Shown: positions 48,030 through 60,800 of the stretch, one piece after another | Position numbering within the stretch: position 1 is the stretch's first letter | Layout: each line of letters begins with the position of its first letter | Assembly: GCF_040802235.1 (NCBI RefSeq) | Contig: NC_133156.1 | Location: forward strand, 116,466,173 to 116,530,172 | Direction of reading: 5' to 3' | DNA length: 64,000 bases | DNA from: Manis javanica | Lineage: Eukaryota; Chordata; Mammalia; Pholidota; Manidae | Position numbers and translations under genes: made by a program | The notes under the pieces: model-generated | Seen by the model: only the letters and a program-made list of their open reading frames with translations | The model's database searches: none | Told to the model about the DNA's origin: nothing

Positions 48030-48560
48030 TCTTTTCTTAATTGGGCCTCTGGGGAACTGGGCGTAGAATCTCATTCTCTAGCTACTTCCTGCTGGAAGGG
48101 GGCACAGTTTCTGGGGTTAGCGAGGCCATTACTGTAGAGTTGGGGAAGGGTGGGCATCCTGAGATGATTGGTGATGTCATTTAGCTGGTTTCATTATTCT
48201 TTGTGAGAAGGCCTTGATAGCCCTGGAGGAGTAACTGGTTGACAGTATGGTTAGAAATTTTCAAAATTTGATTTTGAATGAATTTTTGGAATAGGTTAAT
48301 GAAGCAGGGAAGGAAAAGGAGAATAATAATAATAAAGATAATAGGAGCTAGGAGGAGCAGGAGCCAATTTAAGGGGTAAGGGACGGATTGTTAGGGGAGT
48401 TTTCTAGGAGTTTGGAGGCTTGTTCATGGAGGTGTTTTGTGCCATCTCAGATGAGACCAGATTTGTTGGTGTAGAAGCACCATTGTTCTTGGAGTAGGGC
48501 ACATATGTCACCTCATGCAGCTGTAAGGAGGTCCTGTTTGGGTTGTAGAGTAGATTACTG
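48030..48560 (-). pseudogene. ERV Env transmembrane remnant
   Basis: Minus-strand translation in pieces gives ICALLQEQWCFYTNKSG, in which the second-last Cys of the usual CC pair is Trp, then a Leu-rich membrane anchor in a shifted frame. Stops are present. Confidence 0.7.
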
Positions 48561-49002
48561 GAGGATTTGTAGTCTGTGGAGTTGAAGGTGTAAGTGGTCC
48601 CATTGGAATGGAGGAGAATCGTGAAGAATGCATTTTTGAGGTCAAGGACAGAAAAGTGAGTGATGGAAGCATAAAGTATAGGGGTTAGGGACTACTGGAT
48701 GGATTGGAATAACATCTGCACTGATAATTCTTAAATCTTGAACTAGCCTGTAAGAGCCATTAGCTTTTTTGACAGCCAGTATCAGGGTGTTGTAAGGGGA
48801 ATTGGCTGGTCTCAAAAGGCCCTCTCGTAGAAGGGGTATTGAGATTGTGAGGGGAAGGAGGTAGGGTCTTTGAGTTTGATGGTTACGGATGGGCAGGTGG
48901 TGATAGAGGAGGTAGAGGTGTCCCAGACTGTGGGGTTTATTTGGCAAGGGGGTAAGGGAAAAGGGGAGGGAGGTGGATCTGGAATGGTTTGGACAGCAAG
49001 TA

Positions 49003-49378
49003 GAAAAGGGGTCGAAGGTGAGTCGGGGTTGAGGCGTGGGCCAAAGGTAAAGGAGATAAGAGCCCCTAGCTTAGATAAAAGATCTCTTCCCATAAGGGGA
49101 ACCAGACAACAGGGAATCACTAAAAAGGAATGAGAGAGAGTAATGCCTCTAAAGATGCAGTGAAGCATGGGAGTTTGTAAAGGTTGATAAGGTGTGCCCT
49201 CTACCCCAACTATAGAGGACTGTGAGAGGGAGGTAGGTCCCCAAAACTCCTTCAGGACTGAGTAGGTGGCCCTGGTGTCCAAAAGGAAAGAGATGGGCCT
49301 ACCCGCTACCACATGGTTACCCTGAGCTCCTGTACAGTGATGGTAGTGGTCAGGTGGAGGAGTCCCAGGCCCCCTCAA
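49003..49378 (-). pseudogene. ERV protease and start of pol (defective)
   Basis: The 188-codon frame has the retroviral aspartic protease layout: a hydrophobic stretch leading to LLDTRATYSVL, where the catalytic Asp-Thr-Gly has become Asp-Thr-Arg, and later the LMGRDLLSKLGA motif typical of the protease C-terminal part. A following overlapping frame (48642-48947) has the N-terminal reverse-transcriptase pattern NTLILAVKKANGSYRLVQDL. Confidence 0.8.
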
Positions 49379-49442
49379 TCATCAGTTGCCAGACCCAGAA
49401 GGTCTATGTGTGGAGTGTTAGAGCTGGATGGCCTGGCACCTC

Positions 49443-50958
49443 TCAGTGTGCAAGGACGGTCAACAGCCCAGTGTCCCTCCTGATGGCACTTAGGGCTTGG
49501 ACCGGGGGGCTTCTGGGGATTTGGGCAGGCTCTAGCCCAATGACCTGTTTGACCTCATTTGAAGCATGGACCAGGAGATCCTCCTGGCTGCTTCTTAGGG
49601 AGTGAGGATACCCAAGCACCAGTGGTTGGGGTAGGTTGAAAGGCCTTAGCTGGCATTTGATATTTTTGTTTATGGGCCTTTTCATCTCTTCCATTATATA
49701 CTTTGAAGGTCACTGCCAGGACTTCTGCCTGAGGAGGTAAGGTCCCTTCTCTAGACGTCTAAGTTTACCCTTAATGGTGGGGAAACTCTGGGTGAAGAAG
49801 TAGGTCATTAATAATTGTCTCCCATCTGGGGTCTCAGGGTCTAGGTTTGTATATTGTAAAAGAGCTTTGGCTTTGGTGAGGCGGTCTAGGAACATAGAGG
49901 GATTCTCATTTTTATCCTGAATAACCTCTTGGAGTTTTTCATAGTTAATGGCTTTATTGGCTGACTTCCTGAGAGCCACCACGAGGCAGGTGATGAATTG
50001 ATCTCGACTGGTGACTCCCCCTGCCGTATTATAGTCCCAGTTAGGGTCTTGGTCAGGAACTGCCTCAGCACCAATTGGATGAGCTGGAGTAGTTTGGTGA
50101 ACTTCATCGGCATGAGTTCTAGCCTGTTCCCAGACTCACCTATGCTCCTCAGGCAAAAGTGTGTTGGGTAGGATCATGTGAATATCATGAAAGGTAAGAT
50201 CATATGATTGAATTAGATACTGGAACTCTTATGTAAGTAGCTGGGTTGGAGGTGAAAGAGCCTAATCTTTTCTCAATTTGAGATAGGTTGGAGAGAGAGA
50301 AAGGGACATGGACCCGGATGACACCCTTTGTACCGGCTACTTCCTGTAGTGGGGCTAGGACTGGAGGGCTTGGCACAGGACTGGGAAAGGAAAGGGAAAC
50401 TGATTGTGGAGAAGGAGGAGGTGCTGCAGCTCCTGCAATGGCACTAGGCGAGCTGGGAGGGTTGGGATTTTGATCTTGCAGAGAAGGAGGTTGGGGCGGG
50501 AGAGGAACTGGTGCTTGAGGGGGAGCTGTAGGGGTTTGAGATCGGCAGAGAGGAGGTTCATCAGCAGGGTCAAAGTCAGAGGACATGGTGGGAATTGGTG
50601 GGTGATAGGGTGAAGTTTTTTAGAGCGAGGAGATGTTTAGGATTGCAAGGAGATAGAGAGCGGGCTTGGTTTGGAGGTAGGAGAAAGCCTGGATATATGG
50701 GATCTCTTTCCATTTGCCCATGCACTCAAAGAAGTTGTATAAGTCATGGAGAATATTAGGATCTAAAGAGCCATTGGGAGGCCATTTAGACTGATTGTCT
50801 AAGGAATATTGTGGCCACATCTCATTACAGTAGCAAATAAGCTTAAAAGGTTTGAGGTCTAGAATGAGGTGGAGGGGTTTTAGATTATTGAGTAAGCACC
50901 CTAGCGGTGAATCTGTGGGAATGGGGCCAGATCCCATGGTGGGAATGAGACTGTTCAC
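49443..50958 (-). pseudogene. ERV gag remnants
   Basis: Four broken frames: matrix-like 50620-50958, proline-rich 50200-50586 (PPQAPVPLPPQPP), capsid-like 49710-49982 (ENPSMFLDRLTKAKALLQYT, a major homology-like context), and a nucleocapsid with a CCHC box read on the minus strand at about 49570-49480. Stops and frameshifts separate them. Confidence 0.8.
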
Positions 50959-51444
50959 AAGTCACTGAGGTGTCCCAGAGCGATTGAGAAGGTTGTGGAG
51001 AAGACCAGACACAGTTACGGGGTCGTCACCACCTCTAACTGAGTGGTCGAGGCGAAAACACCGAGGAGACTCGGTACCTGGTACCAGGAGTTTACCAGTA
51101 GATAAAGGGAGACCAGGCCTCAGTGAATGAGGATTCTCACCATGGGGAGGCAGAGAAGAGTTGACTATGGGGATCAACTGTGACTCTGAAAGTCATGGTT
51201 GGGGGTGCCCCTGTCCCAGAGGAGCCCTTGGGAGTGCCGGACACTCAACGGTCACCTCCCAGGTTCCAAAGGGACATTTAAGCTGACCATGAAGGGGAGA
51301 CTTACCAAATTGAAGGCCGGTGTTGAGCGAGAAGATGAGCAAACGGGGAAATTGACAGTGAGCCCATGGAGGAGGATCGGGCAGTGAGGGTTCCCAAAGC
51401 AGCTCAGATTCCCGGAGGAAGAGCAAAGTCAATGGGAGAACCTC

Positions 51445-51462
51445 ATCTGAGTCACGGCACCA
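51445..51462 (-). other. Retroviral primer-binding site, tRNA-His type
   Basis: One base inside the 5' LTR the minus strand reads TGGTGCCGTGACTCAGAT. This matches the known HERV-H-type histidine tRNA site TGGTGCCGTGACTCGGAT at 17 of 18 positions. Confidence 0.85.
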
Positions 51463-51463
51463 A

Positions 51464-51728
51464 TGAAAGGGTATCTCGCCGCAACCGTCCTTACCCAGAA
51501 TGACTCAGGAGCCATGGGCCCACGAAGAGATTTTATTATCTAAAAGAGAAAATGGCTGCCCCCAGAGAGAGGGAGCAGCAGCTCATGGGAGAGGAAGCAC
51601 GTTTTTAAGGAGAGGGGTAGGGAGTGTTCTGCATTGGTGATCGAATCTTAAGGGGTGGGCGACCATCTGGTCGGTGGTGATTGGATCTTAAAAGGTGGGG
51701 GGTCTTAGTGTGCCAGAATTTGCCTTCA
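51464..51728 (-). repeat. 5' LTR of the ERV
   Basis: 265 bp partner of 47751-48017, TG...CA ends. Outer flanks are 'gtagaagtg' (left) and 'agaagaac' (right); AGAAG is shared but two bases off at the left, so the target-site duplication is imperfect or decayed. Confidence 0.9.
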
Positions 51729-52284
51729 AGAAGAACATAGCAAGACCAGTTTTAGTTAGTAAACTTTATGCAGGAACTGCGGGTGGAGGTGAGAAGTCTA
51801 TATCCAAGTAGGTTAAGGAATAATTAGGGTAAGAAATGGAGATGACAATAATAGAACTCTCATTTAAAAATGAGGGAGGAGAGAAAGGAGTACCTGTAAA
51901 GGGTGATGGGTCAAGCCAGTTTTAATTTTTGTGTTGCGAATGGAAGAGACTTAAGCAATTAAATGCTGATGGGAAAGGATCCAGCAGAGGGAGGTAATAA
52001 AAATACAGGAGGAAAAGGGGTTAATTGGGCAAGAAAGAAGAGACTGGAGAAGATGAAGTTGAGAGGATAGGTGAAAAAGTCAGCCTCAGATGGAAGGACA
52101 TCTATTATCACTGAAAGCATTAATGATTGGATGCTCATAGAGGTGTAGATTTGCTTTCAAGACATTGAGAAAAATCCCTATTTAATTGAAAACCTCTATT
52201 TTCTCCATGGCCAGGTCATCTACTAAAATCTAACATTAGGAGAAAAGTGTGTGTGTTTTGGGAGGAGACGTTTGAGACTGGAAG

Positions 52285-52780
52285 ATGTATTAATTACTTA
52301 GGGCTATGTAACAAATTGCCCTTATTGTTTCACAGTTTCTGTGCTGCAGAAAAATAGATGTCACTTAGCTAGGTTTTCAGGGTCTCTTACAAGATTCCAA
52401 TCAAGATGTCAGCTGAGGCTGCTGTTATCTCAAGGTTCGGCTGGGGGAAGATCTGCTTCCAAGGTGACTTAAGTGGTTGTTGACAGAGTTCAGTTCCTCC
52501 TGGTCTAGTAGATTAAGGACTTCAGTTTTCTTTGCAAGGCCTCCCTCCATGTGGGGCTCAACACAGGGACAGCTAGATTCCTTCAGAGAAAGCAAGAGAG
52601 AGTGAGCGAGACAGAAGCCAAAGTCTTTTTGTAGCCTAATCTCAGAAGTCACACCCCATCACTTTTGCTATATCCTGTTTACTGAAGGTGCAGTCCACAG
52701 TCAAAGGAAGATAATTACACAGTGGCACAAATAGTAGGAGGCGTGATCATTGGGAGCAATCTTAGAAGCTGCCTACGACA
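52285..52780 (+). repeat. MaLR (MLT1-like) solo LTR
   Basis: Starts TGTATTAATTACTTAGGGCT and ends CCTACGACA. In between: 'tgtaacaaattgccc', 'aatcaagatgtcagctgaggctgctgttatctcaaggttcg', 'cttttgctatatcctgttt', 'aggaggcgtgatcattgggagc'. TG...CA bounded, about 495 bp. Subfamily not decided. Confidence 0.7.
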
Positions 52781-53129
52781 GACGGAATGGAAAAGATTTG
52801 AAATGGATCTTGGACACAGTTATATCACAGAGGCATCAACAGGATGTGGTGGAGGTTGGTGACCATGAGCTTATGTGACAGACGTCTGTCAGACATTGTG
52901 ACTTCCTCCAGATGCATTCAGTAATCAGGTACCTACAAGGACAGGGGACATAAGAATGAACTTAGTATTAAAATAGTTCTCCATGTTGCAGATTTTGTGC
53001 CAGTTAGTAATAACCAGGTTTAGAGATGTCCTCTGGAGTTAAAATGGATTCTTCAAACTTAAGGAGAATTGACAAATAGTTCTGGCTACATTTCTGGTAT
53101 CCCTTTATCTGTTTCAAGGCAGTGTTGGG

Positions 53130-53345
53130 AAGGAGAGATAGCATGGTGGTTAAGAGTTTGGTTTGAAAGATAGCCTGGGTTGAACTCTTGGTTCAACTTA
53201 ATAACTGGGTGACTTTGAGCAAATTGTTTAACTCATTAAACTTCCATTTCCTCATCTTTAAAAAAGTTGTTGTGGGAAGCAAATGAGATAATACATGGGA
53301 AGTGCTTAGATTAGTACCTGGTGCATAGTAAGGTTTCTGTAAATG
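53130..53345 (+). repeat. MIR SINE, nearly full length
   Basis: Full MIR order: 'agcatggtggttaagagtttgg', 'gcctgggttgaactcttg', 'gggtgactttgagcaaattg', 'cttccatttcctcatct', 'gcaaatgagataatacatgggaagtgcttag', 'acctggtgcatagtaagg'. Confidence 0.92.
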
Positions 53346-53349
53346 GTCT

Positions 53350-54476
53350 TCATTGTTATGCCCCAGCGTAAGGTTTATATTCTACTTGCTATCTGCTAGA
53401 ATTTTTTTAAAGCCATTTTTAGATCCAAAATTGAGGCTTTCTTTGTGGCTGCCCAAAAGAACAAAAGCTTCAGGTTGTCCCCAATGGGCCTACAGATACA
53501 GCAAGATGAATACAGGATTATTATAAGTCCAGATTTTTTGGAAGGGCACATAACATTTTACATATGCCACAAATAAGAAACTGAGAAAATTATTAGGGCT
53601 ATATCCTCCTTTTCTTCCTTCAGGTAACCTGCTGACTCAGGATGGTAGTATGTACTTGATAGTCAGTTGCTTCCCAGCTTGTAGATGGGAGCCTTTATTC
53701 ATGTAGTAATCAGATCCTAATGCTGGCTTGAAATCTGTAAATTCAGTCATTCCTGTGGAGTTGAGGAGGAAGGTAGGACAGTGGCCAGGTAGCAAAAGTC
53801 ACAGAAGACAGTGGACTAAGCAGGGGATGACACACCAGGCCCAGACCCAGGAGTCTCTTTTCAATATTGTTGTCCCAAGTGTCTGCTACATCTTGAGTGT
53901 TCAAGTCCAGCTCTGGTCCCATCTTTGCACAACAACAATATTAAATGGAATAACATTCAGGTGTAGAAATGGTTACTATTTTCCTGGAAACTGGAGAAAA
54001 TCTGCAATGTTGTTGTTGTCTAAGCCTCCTTTAAAATCCAAGGCTGCTGCTTTTATTTTTATTTGTATTGCAGACATGGAACTCACCGGACCTTTCTTGG
54101 TTTCCTTGTTGATCTTTTTCTTTTCCTTGACCTCTTAATATTGGATATTCCAGTCTATTACTTTTAATGTCATTAAAATATATTTGGGATTAAATTTATT
54201 ATGTTTACATTTCTTTTCTATTTGTCTTACTGGTCTGTTACTTCTCTTTCCTTGCCATACTTGGGATTGATTTTTTAAAAAATTATTCTAGCCTCTAAGA
54301 TGATATTCAAAGAGGGTTGGAACTAGGGTAAGGGAAGGAAGGCACTTGCTTGGGGTGCCAAATTTAAGAGGGGGTCAAAACTCAGAAATCAAGATAAATA
54401 GTATTCTTATGCAATATTTTTATTTTTTATTCTTTAATCTTTATATTGAAGTATACTTGACTTATACAATATTTTT
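53350..54476. other. Intergenic, unassigned
   Basis: No clear repeat or gene. The frame at 53728-54138 (136 codons) contains no recognised domain and no splice or promoter context; I treat it as chance. Confidence 0.4.
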
Positions 54477-54491
54477 AAAAGCAAAATGAAT

Positions 54492-56204
54492 CAGATTCAA
54501 TGCAATCCCTATCATAATACCAACAGCATTCTTCAAGGAACTGGAACAAATAGTTCTAAAATTCATACAGAAACACAAAAGATCCTGAATAGCCCAAGCA
54601 ATCCTGAGAAGGAAGAATAAAGCTGGGGGATTACACTCCCCAACTTCAAGCTCTACTACAAAGCCACAGTAATCAAGACAATTTGGTACTGGCATAAGAA
54701 CAGACCCATAGACCAATGGAACAGAATAGAGAGTCCAGATATTAACCCAAGCATATATGGTCAATTAATATACGATAAAGGAACCATGGATATACAATGG
54801 GGAAATGACAGCCTCTTTAACAGTTGGTGTTGGCAAAACTGTACAGCCACATGTAAGACAATGAAACTGGATTACTATCTAACTCCATACACAAAAGTAA
54901 ACTCAAAATGAATCAAAGACCTGAATGTAAGTGATGAAACCGTAAAACCCTGAGAAGAAAACATAGACAAAACTCTCTTGAATATAAACATGAGGAACTT
55001 TTTCATGAATGTATCTCTTTGGGCAAGTGAAACAAAAGCAAAAGTGAACAAGTGAGACTATATCAAACTAAAAAAAGCTTCTGTACAGCAAAGAACACCA
55101 TCAGTAGAATAGAAAGACATCCTACAGTATGGGAGAATATATTTATAAATGACATATCTGATAAGGGGCTGACATCCAAAATATATAAAGAGCTCATGTG
55201 CCTCAACAACCAAAAAGCAAATAACCAGAATAAAAAATGGACAGAGGATCTGAAGATCTGAGCATACACTTTCCCAAAGAAGAAATTCAGATGGCCAACA
55301 GGCACATGAAAAGAGGCTCCACATTTCTAATCATCAGGGAAATGCAAATTAAAACCACAATGAGATATCACCTCACACCAGTAAGGTTGGCCAACATCCA
55401 AAAGACAAACAACAACAAATGCTGGCAAGGATGTGGAGAAAGGGGAACCCTTCTATACTTCTGGTGGGAATGTAAATTAGTTCAACCATTGTGGAAAGCA
55501 GTATGGAGGTTCCTCAAAAAACTAAAAGTAGAAATACCATTTGACCCAGGAATTCCACTCCTAGGAATTTACCCTAAGAATGCAGGATCCCAGATTCAAA
55601 AAGACATTTGCACCCCTATGTTCATTGCAGCACTATTTACAATAGCCAAGAAATGGAAGCAACCTAAGTGTCCATCAATAGATGAATGGATAAAGAAGAG
55701 GAGGTACATAAACACAATGGAATATTATTCAGCCATAAGAAGAAAACAAATCCTACCATTTGCAACAACATGGATGGAGCTAGAGGGTATTATGCTCAGT
55801 GAAATAAGCCAGGTGGAGAAAGACAAGTACCAAATGATTTCACTCATCTGTGGAGTATAGCAACAAAGCAAAAACCGAAGGAACGGAACAGCAGCAGACT
55901 CACAGAACCCAAGAATGGACTAACAGCTACCAAAGGAAAAGGGACTGGGCAGGGTGGGTGGGTGAGAAGGGAAGGATAAGGGGATTGAGGGGCATTATGA
56001 TTAGCACACAAAATGTAGGGGGGGGGCCACGGGGAAGGCAGTATAACAGAGAAGAGAAGTAGTGACTGTATAGCATCTTACTTTGCTAATGGACAGTGAC
56101 TGTAATAGCGTATCTGGTGGGAACTTGATAATGGGGAGAATCTAGTAACCACAGTGTTTGTTGCTCATGTGATTGTATACTAATGATATCATCACAATAA
56201 AAAC
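54492..56204 (+). mobile_element. L1 3' fragment with exact target-site duplication
   Basis: ORF2 from the reverse-transcriptase C-terminal region onward; the last 207 codons stay open (55237-55860), upstream parts have stops. 3'UTR and ATCACAATAAAAAC tail follow. TSD AAAAGCAAAATGAAT, exact, at 54477-54491 and 56205-56219. Confidence 0.95.
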
Positions 56205-56219
56205 AAAAGCAAAATGAAT

Positions 56220-57815
56220 ACAAGACTTTCACTTCCAGGAAGATGGAGTAGATATACTTTTTCTTATCTCTCCCACTAAGCACACCTAGAAATTTTTGGG
56301 CATTATATAAAAACAAACATAAGATTCTGAAAGGTAGAAAGAAGAAAGCAGACTGACTAAAGGACCTCAGAATCTAAGGAACAACACAGTGGTTAAATTC
56401 CTCTGGTTTCCTTTTGACTTTATATAATCCAGAGTTGGGGCCAAAGGAGCTAGCAAGTCAGAGATACCAATGAGCACAGAAAAGCTCAACAAAATCCTGT
56501 TCTTGGTAGCCATAGAATGAGGAAAGGGGCAGCCCAGCAAGACATAAAGCTTTTAGACAAAAACTGCTCTACTGAGGCCAAACATCACAGAAAAAAATGT
56601 GGTTTCCCCACCCATCCACGGCAGCAAAGACTGAATGAGAAGCTTACCTCTTGCCTTCTCCCCCTCTAGGGATCCCAACTCCCCCCTCTAGGGGTAATAT
56701 CAGAGAATGCCTGGCAGAAGCCCAGATTTTCGTCCATGCCCAGAAGTAATAAGGTTCTCCCCTCTCTCCCCCTGGGGTGAGGTTGAAGGAGGCCTAATGG
56801 AGGTCAGGACTTTCATATTATCTGGCAGTAATGAGGCTACATCCACTGCAGTGTTAGTGCAGATCATGTGGGGAGCCAGATGACCCACTCCTGCCTGCTA
56901 ATAACAAAGATCAACCTCCTTCTTGGGTGTCGGTGAAGTCCAAGGGGTATGTCCATCTATCCAGTGGTAATAAGGTGGGGCTCTCCTTTTTATGACACTG
57001 AAGGAGCAGGGTCATAAAATCCAGAGTCTTATAACATGTGAAATATCTAAGTTTTGATAAAAAATAATTCATCCAAAGGAAAGAAAAACTGCTTATCCTA
57101 CCATTCAAGCACTTCCTACCAAGGAAGTTCTCTATTTTTAATCAATAGATGCCAATATCAAGATGACAGAGATGTTAGAATGAATAGACACATATTATCA
57201 GCCATGATGAAAATGCCAAGAAGCAAATATGAACATGTTTGAAACACATTTTTAAAAAGGCTCAGCAGAGTGATAGAAAATATAAAGAAAAAGAAAATGG
57301 AAATTAGGGAACTAAAAAATTCAATAACAAACAAAAAGTTTTGTGGATGGGCTCAATGGAAGAATGGAGGATTCAGAGAAAAGAATCAGTGATCTGAAAG
57401 ACAGACGAATCAAAATAATATAATTTGAAAAAGAGAAAACAGGCAGGAAAAAAAAATGAACAGAGCCTCAGGAATCCGTGGGACTGTAACAAAAGACTTA
57501 ACATTCATGTCATCAGAAACCCAGAAGGGAAAGAAAAAGCATGGGGCTAAAAAAGTACTTGAAGAAATACTGGCTGAAGTCTTCCCCAAATTGGTAAAAC
57601 ACATAAACCTATGGATTCAAAATGCTGAGCAAATTCCAAATAGGATAAGCCAAAAAAAAAAATCAAGATACATCATAACTAAACTTATGAAAGCAAAAAA
57701 CAAATTCTTGAAAGCAGGCAGAAAAAAATAGAAAATAAAAACTTAACCTATAAGGGAGAAACAGTTGGAATGACAGCAAAATTCTCATCAGAAACCATGG
57801 AGGTCAGAAGGAAGT
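56220..57815 (+). mobile_element. Old L1 5' region/ORF1-like remnant
   Basis: Begins 'cttccaggaagatggagtag', as many old L1 5' ends do. It later shows 'gaatcagtgatctgaaagacag' and 'gaaacagttggaatgacagcaaaattctcatcagaaaccatggaggtcagaagg', typical of L1M or HAL1-type elements. No intact ORF1. Confidence 0.65.
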
Positions 57816-57819
57816 AGCA

Positions 57820-60800
57820 CAATAATTCATATTCCTTCTGCTCCATTCTCTATCTTCTTTTGAGATTCCAAATGCCTATATATTATACTTTCTAGCTATA
57901 TGCCTATGTATTTTTCCATCTCTTGTCTTTCTTCTTGCTTTCTCATGGACATTTCCTTATGACCATTTTTCTAGTTTACTAATTTTCTCTTTAATGTGTC
58001 TAATCTGTTAAATTCATTTATTGAGTTCTTAATTTGCTTTTGCCTCTTTGTTATCCTTTCTGATTCTCTAATGAGTTTCTCTTGTCTTTCATTTTCTCAT
58101 ACAAATTAAGAGTAGATATTTTATCGTCTATGTCTTATTATCTGAAGACTGTTACTTCTCAGGTTTTCATCATGTTGTTTTATTTCCTTATGTACTTAAT
58201 TTTTTATTCAATGATGGATATTATGTGTGAAAATTTTTAGAAATAATTTGAGGCCTACAATGGTTTTATCTTTCTCCATAAATAATTTATTTTTGCTTTT
58301 GGCAGGCAGCTAGGAAGATTGGTAACTGGGGAGAACCTTATGCAATCAGAAATACAGATGATTCAAAGATTGACTTCTTCCCCTCTAAGACCCAATCTAC
58401 TTCCAATTCTCCTTTATTCCTAGGGTATAGGCTCTTAACCCATGCTCAAGGTCTCCTCTTTGTTAAGATTATTTGGATTTATTCTTGCTGTTCATCTCTG
58501 GGATGTTACCACCAAAATTTCCTTTAAATGTTGCATAATTGTCTAAGCTGGTAAACAGTACTTTGTCCTCACTTGGGCCAGACTGAGTTAAAGAGGAAGC
58601 AGTGCCCATGTCCAGGCTAGCTTAATGGCTAGTAATAAATAAGAATTTATTAAGACTAGTTGAAAACCAGAGAGATATAGTGAGGGTACATGCATTTACT
58701 ATGAAGCTCCCTCTCACCACTTAGAGGTAAAGTTCACTCTTTTGTGTAAATTGTAGAGTACGCAGCCTTATTTTTATTGATGATGGAACATTTTCTTATA
58801 TGTTCACTGGGTTCTTCTGAATCTTGTAAGCTTGTATTTTCTTTGAGGACTGGGCAAACAGTCCTACAGTTGATGTCAGGCCAAAAAATAACATTATAGT
58901 GGGCGCAGACAGAGACATTGGGGATTGTGTTATGTGAATAATGTGTTTATAACCTGCGGCAGAGGACACCTAGGATGGTCTTAGTGCTGACCGTTAATTC
59001 AGATAGACTTCAACTCAATAATTTGACCTCTCTGAAACAGAGATGACTCATACTCTCACTTCATAAAATGATATCAGTTAGAAGACAAGAGGCAAAATAA
59101 CTTTGGATCCACTTTGAAACTTTATTGAAATAAAATTACAGGAACAGAGAATGGGACAAGGGATTAATTGAAAAATAAAGAGTAAGTGGAGTGATAGAAT
59201 TCAGCATTTGTCCCTTTTGCACTAAACACTGCAATTTAAGATCTGTTTATGGACAAATCATTGTTGCTGTTGGTTTGTCTTGAAAGATTTGTGCATAGGG
59301 CTTAAGGCTAAAGTGGCCTGTTACTGTGGGTCTCTCTCCCTAGATTGGAAGTCTCTTGAGGATTGAGAATATATCTTGTCTGTGGTCTCTCAGAGGTCAA
59401 TAAGGCATGACCACTTTCATTTTTGGAGGTTCCTGGTATATTCAAAATCAAGAAATCCCAAAAGAAGTTTCCAAAAATTGTGGTTCATTTAAAATACTTG
59501 ATTGAACAAATTTCTGCTTTTCCACAAATTAAAATATATTACAAGATAGCTATGCATTTCAGAAGATAAATGACAGGATTTTTAAAAAAGAAAATATTAA
59601 TTCATAGTGCCAAAAAGGTCAAAAATATAAAGTTGTTCAATTACCATCTTTAATTCTTGTCATAGCTCTGCATTTGAGGCCTTTCAGGCATATGAAACCT
59701 TGATTCAGATGAACTTTTCATCTCCTCTGGTCCTAACTCTTGCATTGGCTCTGGTCTTATTCTTATCTGTACCATGAGCCTAAGGTCAAAATACCTGAAT
59801 ATGAATTGTCTATTTTGTTTCTAGGACTCCAAAAGTTCTATTCTACACATAATTTTGAGACTTTTCAGTTCTGTTACTAAACTTTCAGTGCATGATTTCT
59901 CCTCATCCTTCCCTAGCATGATTCAAAATTCTCATATGGAAATTTCTAAGCTAAATTCAAGGAATATATGTTATGGAGGGATAAAAATCACAGAAAATCT
60001 ACACCTCAACTTCTGACCCCAAGAGCCCATTTTATTAGGGATAAACCCAAGGAATGACTCAAGCAGGGAACTCTGGAGTCATCTTAGGTACATACTAGAG
60101 TATATGAAAACTTTAGAATATCCTAGAAACATCCCAGCTCTTCCAGGCTCCCCCAGACTGGGAAGTCCAAGGCCAAGTCTTTGGGATGGTGGGAGTTCCC
60201 TGGAACTTAGTTTCTATCCTCTTCTTATTCTGTGTGCTCTATCTAGGTGATCTCATCATTGGTCTTGCTTAATATACAATCCATACCTACATATCCAGCT
60301 CAGACATTGATGTTCAGCTCCAGGCCAGTGGCTTTGTTGGGATGCCCCTCAAAACCATATCTTCTGTACATCAAGTTTACCTCCCTCACTGAAATTATAT
60401 TCTTCATTATTGATACCACCATCTACCCATTTGTAGAACAAATCATAAATCTGAGAAGCAATTATTTTCTTTTTCCCTCCCACTTTTCTCTCTCACACAC
60501 ACACACATAAATCTAACCAATATATTACCATGTCCTGTTGATTTTAAAATCCTAATAACTCTTCTGTTAGACAACTAACAATACATCTGGAAAATGGTTT
60601 GACAATTTTTATGAAGAGAGTTAGGCAGTTTCATATCCTTTCACAAATCATATAGCATTATATAAATCAAAGGTACAATAAAATCCAAAATTTCTAAGCT
60701 ATATAGATGTGCGAATATAGGCATAGCAGAAATGAACAAAAATGTAATAAAATGTTAACACTGGCTGCCTTTTGATGGTGGAGTGAGACAATGTTTTTCT

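Larger units (their letters stand above)
47751..51728 (-). mobile_element. Internally deleted ERV provirus, tRNA-His-type primer site
   Basis: Minus-strand order: 5' LTR 51728-51464, primer-binding site, gag matrix-like frame (50958-50620), proline-rich gag frame (50586-50200), capsid (about 50113-49710), nucleocapsid with Cys-His box (about 49640-49470), protease (about 49378-49000), start of reverse transcriptase (48947-48600), then a jump to the Env TM C-terminus (about 48560-48030) and 3' LTR. Most of pol and all Env surface sequence are gone. The protease active-site triplet reads D-T-R instead of D-T-G, and several frames are broken, so it is not functional. Confidence 0.88.
46300..52240 (+). 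repeat. Ancient interspersed repeat split by the ERV (parts 46300-47748 and 51729-52240)
   Basis: Left part: 'tcacgagatttacttttttaaag', 'gcagagactggttggaaggctttt', 'gatcagcagtgccaagtctgccaagtag'. Right part: 'gctgatgggaaaggatccagcagaggg', 'ataaaaatacaggaggaaaaggggt'. I recognise the order from old mammalian repeats but cannot name the family. The ERV LTRs fall between the two parts. Confidence 0.55.

Noticed and set aside
48870..49133. Plus-strand frame across the provirus
   Set aside because: Antisense shadow of the ERV protease/pol region.
53728..54138. 136-codon frame, hydrophobic C-terminus
   Set aside because: No family resemblance, promoter, splice sites or homology I can recognise; AT-rich intergenic context.
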